From contig NZ_BSOA01000013.1 of NCBI RefSeq assembly GCF_030160275.1, positions 62,001-126,000 of the forward strand: a stretch of DNA of 64,000 nt, in the 5' to 3' direction. Origin of the DNA: Dyella flagellata. Lineage in GTDB: Bacteria; Pseudomonadota; Gammaproteobacteria; Xanthomonadales; Rhodanobacteraceae. Of this stretch, positions 1 through 9,207 are shown one piece after another. The notes under the pieces were generated by a model. The model was not told the DNA's origin. It saw only the letters and a program-made list of their open reading frames with translations, and ran no database searches. Numbering within the stretch: position 1 is the stretch's first letter; every line of letters starts with the position of its first letter. The position numbers were made by a program, and so were the translations under genes.

Positions 1-1218
1 CTTGGTGCGCCCGCTGTGCAACACGAACGGTTCAACATGCAGTCCGGAACGCTGGTAGCCGTCCGCGCCACGCTCCTGGAAGGCGAACATCACGCGATAG
101 GCTGCCAGGGCGTCGCGGCGCAGCGCGGGATTCGTGTCACGGCCGGCCAAACCTGGCGCTTGCTGCTTGTACGGCAAAAGCTCAAGGATGCCTTGGCGAC
201 AGCGGTGCAAATAGTCGATCACCGTGGTATCGAGATCCACCGGCAGCACGAACAACAGCGTGTTGACGAAGCACCCGATCATCTCCAACTCTTCCGGGCG
301 CTCGCGGCAATTGACCGGGCAGGCTATGCGCGTGCCGCCCCGTCCCGACCGGCTGAGCAACAGCAGGTTGAACAAGGCCAGGAAGACCACGAATGCCGTG
401 GTTTGCACTTGACCCGACAGATGCCGCAAGCGGGCTGTCAGATCGCCCGTAACCGTCAACGGCACGCTTTCGCAGGGGTAGTCCAGCGAATCGCGACGAG
501 GCATATCGACCGGCAACAGCACATCCGGTTGGCTTGCCGCGCCGTGCAGCGGCAGCCGCTCGGTCGAATCCGCCGCGGCGTAGCCGGGATCCCGCGCCCG
601 CGCCAGGGCATAGTGAAAATACTGGCATGGCAGCGGCGGCAAGAGTTCATGATCGCCTGCTATCAGTCGTTCGTACTGACGCACGATCTCACCCACCAGC
701 AGCTGGCGCGACCAGCCATCAAAAACGATATGGTGAATGACCAGCACGATGACGTGCAGGGTATCGTGCACTTTCAGCCTGGCAGCGCGAATCGGAAGCT
801 CGTGCGACAGCACAAACGGCTGGGCAATGAATCCGGCGACCCATGCCTCATGCGACGCCCATTCGGCATCGTGTTCGCCGCAATCGCGCACCATCCAATG
901 GATCGCATCGTCAGCCGCGGCGCTCTGCACTAATTGGCCGCCTTCCAGCCTAAATGTGGCTCGCAAGATGCTGTGCCGCTGCACCACGCGCTGCAACGCG
1001 CTCTCAAGCGCGCCCGTATCGATGCGGCCTTCCAGCCGCAGACCGATCGGAACATGATAGCTGGACGGACCCTCGCGAAACTCTTCGGCAAGATAGATGG
1101 CGCTTTGAAACGGCGTCAACGGATAGATGCCGCCCGCCCCATCTTGGACAAGCATGGGCGGCTCCCGCCGCTTCTTCAGCAGCGCACGGAACAATGCCTG
1201 TCTGGACAGCTCCGTCAT
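1..1218 (-). CDS. NRPS condensation domain protein (partial, runs off left edge)
   Basis: Reading the minus strand from ATG at 1218 gives 406 uninterrupted codons to the window edge, so the gene is incomplete at its 3' end. After about 30 residues a condensation domain begins with a C1-like motif (YPLTPFQSAIYLAEEF, residues 32-47). The catalytic motif HHIVFDG lies at residues 162-168, with the second His intact, so amide-bond formation is plausible. A later segment (CFVNTL) matches the usual C-domain latch region. The start overlaps the stop of the upstream SHMT-like gene as ATGA, implying translational coupling. Whether adenylation and carrier domains follow lies outside the window. Domain assignment is firm; the substrates joined are unknown. 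Confidence 0.9.
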   Translation of the reverse strand, partial: MTELSRQALFRALLKKRREPPMLVQDGAGGIYPLTPFQSAIYLAEEFREGPSSYHVPIGLRLEGRIDTGALESALQRVVQRHSILRATFRLEGGQLVQSAAADDAIHWMVRDCGEHDAEWASHEAWVAGFIAQPFVLSHELPIRAARLKVHDTLHVIVLVIHHIVFDGWSRQLLVGEIVRQYERLIAGDHELLPPLPCQYFHYALARARDPGYAAADSTERLPLHGAASQPDVLLPVDMPRRDSLDYPCESVPLTVTGDLTARLRHLSGQVQTTAFVVFLALFNLLLLSRSGRGGTRIACPVNCRERPEELEMIGCFVNTLLFVLPVDLDTTVIDYLHRCRQGILELLPYKQQAPGLAGRDTNPALRRDALAAYRVMFAFQERGADGYQRSGLHVEPFVLHSGRTK

Positions 1219-2618
1219 GCGTACTCGATCCGTACCGGGTCGGCGCCGGGATATCCGCCCACGGGAAATCGGCGACACAGCTCGCCCACTTCCTGCGCAA
1301 CCTCATCGATCACGTCCTGAGATAGATCGTAATCGAGCTCGCCGCGTGGCTTCACCGCGCGCAGCACCTTGTCGATCAGATGCGCGCACTGCTCCATTTC
1401 GTTCCGGCCGAAGCCCCGCAAGGCCGTAGTGTTGCTGCCGGTGCGCACGCCGCTGGCGATATGGACAGGATGCTTGTCGCGGGGAATCGCGTTCTTGTTG
1501 ACATTGATGCGACAGAGCTCCAAGGCTCTTTGCGCGACGATGCCGGTGAGGCCGTACGACGATAGTACGTCGATCAGCACGATGTGATTATCAGTACCAC
1601 CCGACACAATGGCCGCCCCCTTGTGACCCAGGTGGCTGGCCAGATCGCGCGCGTTGTCCTTGATGCGTTGGGCCAGATGCCGAAATTCAGCAGTGGCAAG
1701 ATGACCGAAAGCCCGCGCTTTGGCGGCGATCACATTCGGCACCGGCGCTCCCTGAAAGAAAGGAAATACGCCTTGTTGCAGTTCCTTCTCCAGGGTGTTG
1801 TTACCGTGCCAGACCCGATTTCGGTCGGAGCCCATCAACACCAGGCCACCCCGCGGACCATAGAGCTGTTTGTGCGTGCACGTGGTGGTGAAATGCGCAT
1901 TCGCCACGGGACTTGGATGCAAGCGCGCCGCCACCAGTCCGGCCACATGGGTAATATCGGCCAACAACAGCGCGTCTACTTCATCGGCGATAGCGCGGAA
2001 GCGCTTGAAATCGATTTCGCGCGGATACGCGGTCGCCCCGCAGATGATCAGCTTGGGCCGATGCGCGTGCGCCAGCTCACGCACCTGCTCGTAATCGAGC
2101 AGCCCCTGGTCGGTAACCCCATAGCCGATCGCATTGAAACGCCGGCCTGACACCGATGCACGTGAGCCGTGGGTCAAGTGACCGCCTGCGTCCATGCGCA
2201 TGCCGAGCAGCGTGTCACCCGGCTCCAGCAGCCGTAGCAGTAACAATTCGTTGGCAATCGACGCGGAGTGCGTCTGCACATTGGCGAACTCCGCGCCAAA
2301 GGCAAGCTTCGCGCGCTCGATCGCCAGCGATTCGATCTCATCAATGATGGCACAGCCGCCATGGTAACGATGTCCCGGGTAGCCCTCAGCCGTGACATTG
2401 GCTGCGACCGAGGCCTGGCACACCTGGGTGGCCGGGTCGATCGCACTGGAGGAAGCGACTAGGTTGAGCGTCGTGTTCTGACGCTCGAATTCCCGTTCCA
2501 GCAACCCATAAAGTTCCGGGTCCCCGTCACGTAAGCGTTCGCAGCCGTGCCTGAGCATCGCATCCAGATGCGAAGATGTTGCGGCCGGCGCTTGCAGCAT
2601 GTCTTTTTCGTACAGCAT
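1215..2618 (-). CDS. Serine hydroxymethyltransferase-like PLP enzyme
   Basis: This 467-residue fold-type I PLP enzyme aligns along its length with GlyA. Visible are AEGYPG (77-82), GGHLTHG (145-151), ADITHVAGL (220-228), the Schiff-base Lys250 in TTTCTHK and the substrate-carboxylate Arg in SGVRTG. Against E. coli GlyA, Tyr55 aligns with Thr76, Tyr65 with His86, and Ser-Glu-Asn 35-37 with Ser-Ser-Ser 56-58, while Glu57 is kept as Glu78. It sits between two NRPS genes, with AGGAGG 7 nt before the ATG and an ATGA overlap downstream, so it is probably a pathway enzyme rather than housekeeping GlyA. A beta-hydroxy amino acid aldolase/transaldolase or alpha-methylserine-type hydroxymethyltransferase role is inference. 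Confidence 0.9.
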   Translation of the reverse strand: MLYEKDMLQAPAATSSHLDAMLRHGCERLRDGDPELYGLLEREFERQNTTLNLVASSSAIDPATQVCQASVAANVTAEGYPGHRYHGGCAIIDEIESLAIERAKLAFGAEFANVQTHSASIANELLLLRLLEPGDTLLGMRMDAGGHLTHGSRASVSGRRFNAIGYGVTDQGLLDYEQVRELAHAHRPKLIICGATAYPREIDFKRFRAIADEVDALLLADITHVAGLVAARLHPSPVANAHFTTTCTHKQLYGPRGGLVLMGSDRNRVWHGNNTLEKELQQGVFPFFQGAPVPNVIAAKARAFGHLATAEFRHLAQRIKDNARDLASHLGHKGAAIVSGGTDNHIVLIDVLSSYGLTGIVAQRALELCRINVNKNAIPRDKHPVHIASGVRTGSNTTALRGFGRNEMEQCAHLIDKVLRAVKPRGELDYDLSQDVIDEVAQEVGELCRRFPVGGYPGADPVRIEYA

Positions 2619-2626
2619 CTCGCCTC

Positions 2627-5257
2627 CTAGCTGTTCAGCTGTTCACGCTCCGCAAGTTCGCGTAACCCTTGCTCGCTCAGACTGTTGACCGATTGCCACA
2701 GATGACTGATCTCGCCGATATCGATTCCGCTGCGCGCTGCTTCTTCCTCCACATGCGCTGCAAGCTTGCCGGCTGAGGGTGATTCGAACACGGCGTGCAG
2801 AGGTATCTTGATCCCGAACACTTCTTCCAGCCGTGACATCAGCCGAAGTGCGAGGAGCGAATGCCCTCCCAGCGCGAAAAAGTCGTCTTCGCCGCTAACC
2901 TGCGGCACATCCAGTATCTCGGCAAACAACGCGCGAACAATGCCGGCCACAGGCGTTTCGGGTACCGCCGCGGGCGCCGGTGCCCGAATCGTACGCAATG
3001 CCTTGCGGTCGACCTTGCCGTTCGCCGAGAGCGGCAGCTGCGGCAGCTGCAAGGTTTGGTGCGGAATCATGTAGAAGGGAAGCTGTTCGGCCAGGTGCTT
3101 GCGCAGCGCACCCAGGTCCAATTCGCGTTCCGCCACCACGTATGCAGTGATAAGTTGCGCCTCGCCACTATCCTTGTTGACCAGCGCCACGGCTCGGGTC
3201 ACGCCTGGAAAACTCTCCACTGCCGTTTCCACTTCGCCCAGTTCGATGCGCAGGCCGCGAATCTTGACCTGGAAATCCATGCGCCCAAGCAGTTCGAGCT
3301 GGCCGTCGGGCTGATATCGCGCATGGTCGCCGGTCGCATACAGGCGCGCGCCGGGCGTGCCGGAGAATGCGTCCGGTATGAATTTCGCCGCACTAAGTGC
3401 AGGCTGACGGTGATAGCCCCAGGCCACCCCGTCTCCCCCCAAAAACAATTCGCCGGTCATCCCTACCGGCACCAGCGCATGCTCCTGGTCGAGCACATAG
3501 GCTTTCTGATTGGCCATCGCCCGGCCATAGGGGACGCTCTTCCAATGGCGCTGGATTTCGCCGATGGAGTAAATAGTGGAGTCCATCGACACTTCGGTGG
3601 CACCGCCGAGGCTGACTACCTCAGCTGCAGGCCAGAATGCACGGATGCGATCGACCATGTTCACCGGAATCCAGTCGCCACCCAGCAGCACCAGCCGCAA
3701 GCCTTGCGGCACCGTGTCCGGACGCTCGTAGCGCTCCAGATGGTCGAGCAGGTTTTCCATCAGGCTAGGCACGGAGTGCCACAGCGTTACTTGCTCCCTG
3801 CCCATCAAGCCAAGCCACTCCGACGGCGTGGAGTGCTCCTGTTCCGACACCATGACCAGCTTGCTGCCCGCCATGAAGCTGCCCAGCATGTCGTAGGCGC
3901 ACATATCGAAGCTGAGTGAAGAAACACCCAGCACGCTGTCTGCGGGACCGATACGAAAGCGTCGATTGAAGTCGGAAAAATTGTTGACCCGGCCGCGATG
4001 ATCCAGCAATACGCCCTTGGGGTTGCCGGTCGAACCGGAGGTGTAGATCAAATAGACCGGTGCTGCGGGGTGATGCGCATCCGGCAGCGGCGCGTGGTCC
4101 TCCGACTGCAGCAGATCCTCGATGCACAATACCGGCACCTGTGTCTCAGGCAACTCGGACAGCAGGCGCCGCTCGGCGAGCACAAAGGCCGGATCGGCAT
4201 CGGCAAGCAAATAGGCGATCCGCTTCTGCGGATACATGCGGTCGAGCGGCAGGTATGCCGCACCGGCGTCGATGATGCCAACGATGGCAGCCACTGCACT
4301 GTAGCTGCGACCGGCAAACACGGCCACTACCGCCCCCGCCGGCATATTGCGCGCATGCAACGCCTGGGCGATGCGCCGCGCCCCGGCCGCCAATTGGGCA
4401 TAGGTATAGCTGCGGCCGTCGCATACGTAACAGATGCGGTCGGGCGCCTCTGCGGCAGACTCGCGAAGAAACGCCTGCACGCAGCGCTCGCCCTGGTATT
4501 GGACCGTCGTGTCGTTCCAGTCGCGGCAGATGAGATTGCGCTCGACCGTCGACAGATGCCAGAGCCTCGCCAGGTCGGTTTCCGCTGCCGCCAACCCCGC
4601 ATCGAGCAGGGCCAGCAGCTGGCGCATGCTCAGTTCGATCGTATCGTCCCGATAAAGGGCGCGGCTGTACCGGCATTGCAATACGACGCCGTCATCGCTA
4701 CGGGACAGGCAAAGGTCAAGGTCATTCCTTCCCGATGCCGTTTCTGCATGCAACCCTTGCATGTGAACCAGCATGGCGGGGCTTTCGTCGTCCAAGGCGG
4801 CATGGGCTTGAACTGTTTGCTCCTGATAGCTTTTGCGCAAGCTCGCCTTGATGGATTCCAGTGCATCCTTGAATGTCACCCACCGGTCGCAGTCCACGTA
4901 TACAGGCAGGCGAACGGAGTCGCCTTCATCATGTACAGGCGGCGCGTAGAGGGCGAACCGCTCATGACCGCCATGCCGCCGGACGTAAATCGCCACTGCT
5001 GCAAACAAGGCCATATAAGCCAAAAATGCATTGTCACCCGCCAGCGCATCGAGCCGCGCTCGCAAGCCTTCCGGGGCGACGACGTCCACGCTGCCTTCCT
5101 GCGCCGCAAACGGATCACGCCGCGCAAAATCGGCTCTCAGACTGCCGTTCGGATAATCACCTGCGGCCGCAGCATGCTTGGTGAAAGATGCAGGATTTTC
5201 AAGAGATTCCATCTTCAATCCCGTTGCTGGTTTCGAAACACCGTGCGCACACGGCAT
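2627..5257 (-). CDS. NRPS protein: truncated condensation - adenylation - peptidyl carrier
   Basis: An 876-residue NRPS protein. Residues about 55-235 resemble only the C-terminal half of a condensation domain and lack HHxxxDG. The adenylation domain shows TSGSTGNPKG (406-415), TGD (642-644), a GRMDFQVKIRG core and the A10 Lys748. A carrier domain follows with LGGHS, whose Ser800 should carry phosphopantetheine. The A5 region reads SLGGATE instead of the common YGPTE. My hand alignment to GrsA gives a specificity string D-M-Y-H-L-G-L-M-D-K; it partly resembles cysteine-type pockets but has Asp at the 331 position, so the substrate is unassigned. The start is uncertain: Met16 (5212) is an alternative and neither has a strong RBS. 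Confidence 0.92.
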   Translation of the reverse strand: MPCAHGVSKPATGLKMESLENPASFTKHAAAAGDYPNGSLRADFARRDPFAAQEGSVDVVAPEGLRARLDALAGDNAFLAYMALFAAVAIYVRRHGGHERFALYAPPVHDEGDSVRLPVYVDCDRWVTFKDALESIKASLRKSYQEQTVQAHAALDDESPAMLVHMQGLHAETASGRNDLDLCLSRSDDGVVLQCRYSRALYRDDTIELSMRQLLALLDAGLAAAETDLARLWHLSTVERNLICRDWNDTTVQYQGERCVQAFLRESAAEAPDRICYVCDGRSYTYAQLAAGARRIAQALHARNMPAGAVVAVFAGRSYSAVAAIVGIIDAGAAYLPLDRMYPQKRIAYLLADADPAFVLAERRLLSELPETQVPVLCIEDLLQSEDHAPLPDAHHPAAPVYLIYTSGSTGNPKGVLLDHRGRVNNFSDFNRRFRIGPADSVLGVSSLSFDMCAYDMLGSFMAGSKLVMVSEQEHSTPSEWLGLMGREQVTLWHSVPSLMENLLDHLERYERPDTVPQGLRLVLLGGDWIPVNMVDRIRAFWPAAEVVSLGGATEVSMDSTIYSIGEIQRHWKSVPYGRAMANQKAYVLDQEHALVPVGMTGELFLGGDGVAWGYHRQPALSAAKFIPDAFSGTPGARLYATGDHARYQPDGQLELLGRMDFQVKIRGLRIELGEVETAVESFPGVTRAVALVNKDSGEAQLITAYVVAERELDLGALRKHLAEQLPFYMIPHQTLQLPQLPLSANGKVDRKALRTIRAPAPAAVPETPVAGIVRALFAEILDVPQVSGEDDFFALGGHSLLALRLMSRLEEVFGIKIPLHAVFESPSAGKLAAHVEEEAARSGIDIGEISHLWQSVNSLSEQGLRELAEREQLNS

Positions 5258-5330
5258 CGGCTCAATCTTCCATCTTCAGCCCGGCCGGCATGCTCCGCCG
5301 GCCAGCCCTAACTGCTGGTGCAATTGCCCC

Positions 5331-6920
5331 TCAAACGTGACCGCCAGCATCCACGGCCGCATAGTTGAACTCATCAAAAAGACCGCTCAACTGAGGACGA
5401 ACATTCGCCTCTTCTACCAACCTTCCCGTAAGCGACACCATGGGCTGATCGAGATTGCGCGTCATGCCGCGCAGCAGCCCAACGTAGGCTTCCGACCATC
5501 CAGCAATACGACCTGCCTCAAACAAGTCACGGTCATATTCGATGATGCACTCCAGCCGTGGACCAAGTTCCCAGCAGCACAGAAACAGATCGCACTTGGC
5601 GGTCTGCGTATGCACTTCAACCTCGAAATCCAGCGACTCGGGCAACTCCCACTGCTGCTCGTCCAAGCCAAGCAGATCGTACTGCTGCGTACGAAAATCA
5701 AGATATTCAAACATCGTATCGTACATGGACCCGTTACGCGAAGCGTGCGCGCCGCCATAGGCGCGGACGATCTCCTCGAAAGGCACGTCCTGGCCCGCAT
5801 GCGCGGCCAGCATGCCTCGCTGTATTTCCGCGACCAATTGACGCAATGTCCACGTCTGCGCCAGCCGCGCGTAGCAAATGACGGTATTGCCGAAAAAGCC
5901 GATCAGCTCTTCCAGCTCGGCCCGATGCCGGCCGCTCATGGGCACGGCGACGGGAATATTCCATATTCCACTGAGTCCGGCCAGCAGCAGGGCATAGCCG
6001 GCAAGCAGCATCACGAACAGCGTTACGCCTTCCTCGCGCGCCGAATTCCGGAGCTCGGTGACCAGCGTCTCGTCCAGCATGAAGCGATGGACCTTGCCAC
6101 GGTGGCTGCGCTGGGCTGGACGCGGGAAGTCAGTCGGCAGGCGCAGCCGCGGCCACTCCGTGCCGAGCTGGGCAAGCCAATGATCGAGCCCTTCCCGTGA
6201 TGTCCGGGTCGCCCGCTCGCGCTCCCATATCGCGTAATCAATATATTGAATCGGCAGCGGCGCCGGTTCCCACCCGCTCGCACTGACGAGACTTTGGTAA
6301 TGCATGCCGACTTCACGGACAAGGATGCGAATCGACAAGCCATCGGCGACGATATGATGAATTACGAACAGGACATATTGCTCGCCATTGTCCGTATGGA
6401 TAAGCAGCACGCGAAGCAGGGGTGGCCGACGCAGATCGAAAGGGCGAAGTGCATAGTCGAACACTACATCTTGCAGAGCAGCCTCGCGCGATTCGCTGGA
6501 ATGCTCGCCGAGCCGGCATTCATCCAGCGCAACAAAAACTTCTTGGTGCAATTTCTGTGTGATCTGGCCGCGAACGAGCTCGAAGCCCAGCCGAAACACC
6601 TCGTGCCTGGTGGCAACCCGCTGCAAAGCTTGCCGCAAGCATTCGGCATCCAATGGACTGCGTGTACGCACAATGGACGGAAGGTTATAGACGGCGCTGG
6701 AAGGATGAAGTTCCTCGAAAAAAAATACCCTTGCCTGCGCCGAAGAGACGGGATAGCCCTCTGTGGTTCTGGATCGAGGCAAAATGCACAGCTGATTTTC
6801 GTCAATCCCTTCTTCGAGCAACAATTGCTCAAACAAACGCCGCTTGGCTGAGCTCAGCCCGGCGTAGGCTTGATAGAACTGCTGCAAGGATCTTGTGACC
6901 ATGATTAAGCCATTCGTCAT
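5331..6920 (-). CDS. Free-standing NRPS condensation domain
   Basis: A single condensation domain of about 530 residues. In the longest reading (TTG at 6998) it has YPVSSAQARVFFFEE at residues 82-96, the intact catalytic HHIVADG at 214-220, and later GFFGNT and QDVPFEE motifs. There is no adenylation or carrier domain. An N-terminal stretch of about 45 residues precedes the domain and could be a docking segment. It is followed after 73 nt by the C'-A-T protein, whose own C region is truncated, so this separate domain may supply the missing condensation activity. I chose the ATG at 6920; another ATG lies at 6902. Confidence 0.88.
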   Translation of the reverse strand: MTNGLIMVTRSLQQFYQAYAGLSSAKRRLFEQLLLEEGIDENQLCILPRSRTTEGYPVSSAQARVFFFEELHPSSAVYNLPSIVRTRSPLDAECLRQALQRVATRHEVFRLGFELVRGQITQKLHQEVFVALDECRLGEHSSESREAALQDVVFDYALRPFDLRRPPLLRVLLIHTDNGEQYVLFVIHHIVADGLSIRILVREVGMHYQSLVSASGWEPAPLPIQYIDYAIWERERATRTSREGLDHWLAQLGTEWPRLRLPTDFPRPAQRSHRGKVHRFMLDETLVTELRNSAREEGVTLFVMLLAGYALLLAGLSGIWNIPVAVPMSGRHRAELEELIGFFGNTVICYARLAQTWTLRQLVAEIQRGMLAAHAGQDVPFEEIVRAYGGAHASRNGSMYDTMFEYLDFRTQQYDLLGLDEQQWELPESLDFEVEVHTQTAKCDLFLCCWELGPRLECIIEYDRDLFEAGRIAGWSEAYVGLLRGMTRNLDQPMVSLTGRLVEEANVRPQLSGLFDEFNYAAVDAGGHV

Positions 6921-7116
6921 CCAGATAACAAACAACTCCCCATCGCAGGAACTAGCGACCTGCGCAAATCGATGGCACTGGCTGATACCCCGAGGCAATG
7001 CAACCGTTGAATAGCACGCCTAAAAATCGCCGTCAACGATTCTGCGACAATTCAAACGCGCTGTATATCCCATCGCATTGCCATTTCGCCGTGCGACACC
7101 GCCGACTCACCCATTC

Positions 7117-8016
7117 CTACCGCATGCGCCGGAAAATGGAATCCTGCGCAGTCGTAACATTGCAACCGAATAAATCCACGTATCGGGTATCCACCTGATA
7201 AGCGTTCTGGCATTTTCCCAGCCATTCGAGCAAAGGCTCGCGCTTGGCAAGGCTGTCTTCCACGACCACATAGTCGCCCTGCTTCAATAGCGGATGGAAG
7301 TACTCCAGCACGCCAGCCACATTTACATGGGCGTCTTCAAGCAAAAGTATCGGACCGTGATTTTCAAGCACGACACTTCGGTCAAAATCCTGCGCGATGC
7401 GTCGGCAGTCGCCCTGCAGATAACGTACGCGATCGTAGGAGATATCCAGTTTCTGGCAATCAAAGCTGACCACCCTGCCCTCGATGCCGAACATGCGCAT
7501 GAGATCCGCAAGCCAGATCGCGCTGGCGCCGGTTCCTGATCCGATCTCAACGATGAGAGTGGGCTTGAGCTCCCACAACAAGGTCGGATAGATGGCCATG
7601 TCGTACGCCGTCTTGAACAACGGCATGTCTCTCCATGTCACCGACTTGGCCACGCCAGAGGACATGGCAAGAATGGACGGGCTCATGTCGCAACCGCTTC
7701 GCCGCAATCTTGCGTCGTAATCGACATATCTCCCCGCACCCCGGTGCGCCAGCAACCCCTTCAGGACGCCCAACGCCTCCCTGACATACACGCCCTCGGC
7801 CCCTGGAATGGCTTTTGCGCTTTCCTGCCATGCCGTGGCTGGATCCAGCTTGGCCAGCAACACGGCGAGCTGCCACATCGACTTGTCGAAAGCCGTAGGT
7901 ATTTCATGCTGCTCGTGCTTCCTTCGAAACTCGGATTCCTCCAGCAGCTGGTAGACCCCCTTCCTGAATTCGGCTTCGTCCATGTCTTTGTCCACGATGC
8001 TTGTCACGCCGGTCAC
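7117..8016 (-). CDS. CmcI/cephalosporin hydroxylase-family SAM-dependent enzyme
   Basis: The central part carries a class I SAM-binding motif (VEIGSGTGASAIW) after a segment resembling the CmcI family (cephalosporin-hydroxylase/rhamnosyl O-methyltransferase family): TLLWELKPTLIVEIGSG. The later acidic block LLLEDAHVN and the motif VVVEDS suit metal-dependent O-methyltransfer. The N-terminal 100 residues look helical and are not recognised. Length is 299 residues from a GTG that overlaps the preceding permease stop (GTGA); an ATG 11 codons in (7983) is possible. As the fourth gene of the exporter/NRPS operon it is probably a tailoring methyltransferase for the product. The exact acceptor cannot be read from the sequence. 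Confidence 0.72.
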   Translation of the reverse strand: MTGVTSIVDKDMDEAEFRKGVYQLLEESEFRRKHEQHEIPTAFDKSMWQLAVLLAKLDPATAWQESAKAIPGAEGVYVREALGVLKGLLAHRGAGRYVDYDARLRRSGCDMSPSILAMSSGVAKSVTWRDMPLFKTAYDMAIYPTLLWELKPTLIVEIGSGTGASAIWLADLMRMFGIEGRVVSFDCQKLDISYDRVRYLQGDCRRIAQDFDRSVVLENHGPILLLEDAHVNVAGVLEYFHPLLKQGDYVVVEDSLAKREPLLEWLGKCQNAYQVDTRYVDLFGCNVTTAQDSIFRRMR

Positions 8017-9197
8017 AACTGCCGCAGCGCCGCGACCACCGGCAAGCGCGCGGACCGTATGGCAGGAATCAAGCCGCCGACCAGGCCGATCACGACTGCA
8101 ATGGCCAGTCCAAGCGCGACCAGCGCAGGAGTAACGATCAATTTGAACACTACGGGCGTGTGATCGCCGGCAAGCGTGTTGACCGCGTTGCCGTTGAATA
8201 CAAGACAGGCCAGCAATGCGCCGAGCAGGCCGCCGAACAGGGCCAGAATGATTCCCTCCACCGCAAACGAAATAATCACATTCGTCGAGTCAAACCCCAT
8301 GGCACGCAAGGTGGCGACCTCAACCCGGCGCGAACTGACCGTGGTGTACATGGTATTGAGCGCGCCGAAAATCGCACCAATCGACATGATTACGCCCACG
8401 AGCAGGCCTACCACGATCAGCAGGTGGCTCAAGTTTCCTGACAACTGCGCGTAATAATCCGATTCACGCACGACTTCGACCGACAAGGTAGGATCGGACA
8501 TCAATGCGCTCTTGAAAGCGCCCAGTGCGCCCGGACTTTCAAGCATCACCGTGACACTGGTGAAAGATTTACGGCGCAAGGCGTCCAGAACGCTCTCCAC
8601 GTCCCCCAATACTTCCGATTCGTGCGAATCGCCGCCACTGTCAAAGGCGCCTACGATTTGCCATTCGCCGTTGCCGATGGTCACCCGGTTGCCGACCTTC
8701 AACCCAGGGAACTGCTTCTGGATGGTTCGTCCGGCTATCAGCTCGCGCATCCCGGGGGTGAACATCCGCCCTTCGGTGATATGGATTTCCGGGCGCAACA
8801 TCGCGGCATTCCTACTCACGCCACGCACGGTCATGCTGATGCGCTTGTTGTTTCCCGGCAGGTTCACCGGCACGACCATCACCGATTCCGATGATGCGAT
8901 GGAGTCGCCCTTGGCGTCATGCTTGACGCCCGGTGCGTCATCGATGGTCAACGCCGCGTCCCGGCTCAATACGCTGGTCAGCTCGGAATTGGAGCCGCCG
9001 CGCAATACGATCACACGATCCGGACGCCCCGTTTGGTTAACGGTGCGCGTGAATCCCACCGCCATGGCCAGCACCGATATCAACACGGCAACGACGCCGG
9101 CATTGCCGATGATCAACACCGAACAGCCACCCAGGCGCTGCGGCAAGGTGGACAGGTTCATCTCGACCATCGCGAAAATCTGTCGAAAACTGATCAT
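8013..9197 (-). CDS. ABC transporter permease, FtsX/MacB family (second subunit)
   Basis: A protein of 394 residues with one N-terminal membrane segment, a periplasmic domain of about 200 residues, then three C-terminal membrane segments, the FtsX/MacB layout. The C-terminal motif RRVEVATLRAMGF followed by hydrophobic helices is typical of these permeases. I chose the ATG at 9197 (MISFRQIF...) because GGGAT lies about 7 nt upstream and the spacing from the previous stop is 10 nt; a 33-residue longer reading overlaps that gene. With its partner permease and the ATPase at 10353 it forms a heterodimeric exporter, or possibly a lipoprotein-release/mechanotransmission-type complex. No membrane-fusion protein gene is visible next to it. 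Confidence 0.9.
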   Translation of the reverse strand: MISFRQIFAMVEMNLSTLPQRLGGCSVLIIGNAGVVAVLISVLAMAVGFTRTVNQTGRPDRVIVLRGGSNSELTSVLSRDAALTIDDAPGVKHDAKGDSIASSESVMVVPVNLPGNNKRISMTVRGVSRNAAMLRPEIHITEGRMFTPGMRELIAGRTIQKQFPGLKVGNRVTIGNGEWQIVGAFDSGGDSHESEVLGDVESVLDALRRKSFTSVTVMLESPGALGAFKSALMSDPTLSVEVVRESDYYAQLSGNLSHLLIVVGLLVGVIMSIGAIFGALNTMYTTVSSRRVEVATLRAMGFDSTNVIISFAVEGIILALFGGLLGALLACLVFNGNAVNTLAGDHTPVVFKLIVTPALVALGLAIAVVIGLVGGLIPAIRSARLPVVAALRQL

Positions 9198-9207
9198 GCC
9201 GGCATCC

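Noticed and set aside
2861-5311. Long plus-strand frames opposite the NRPS gene (352 and 437 codons)
   Set aside because: They are antisense to a firmly identified A-T protein, have no recognisable motifs, and reflect GC-rich codon bias in the mirror frame.
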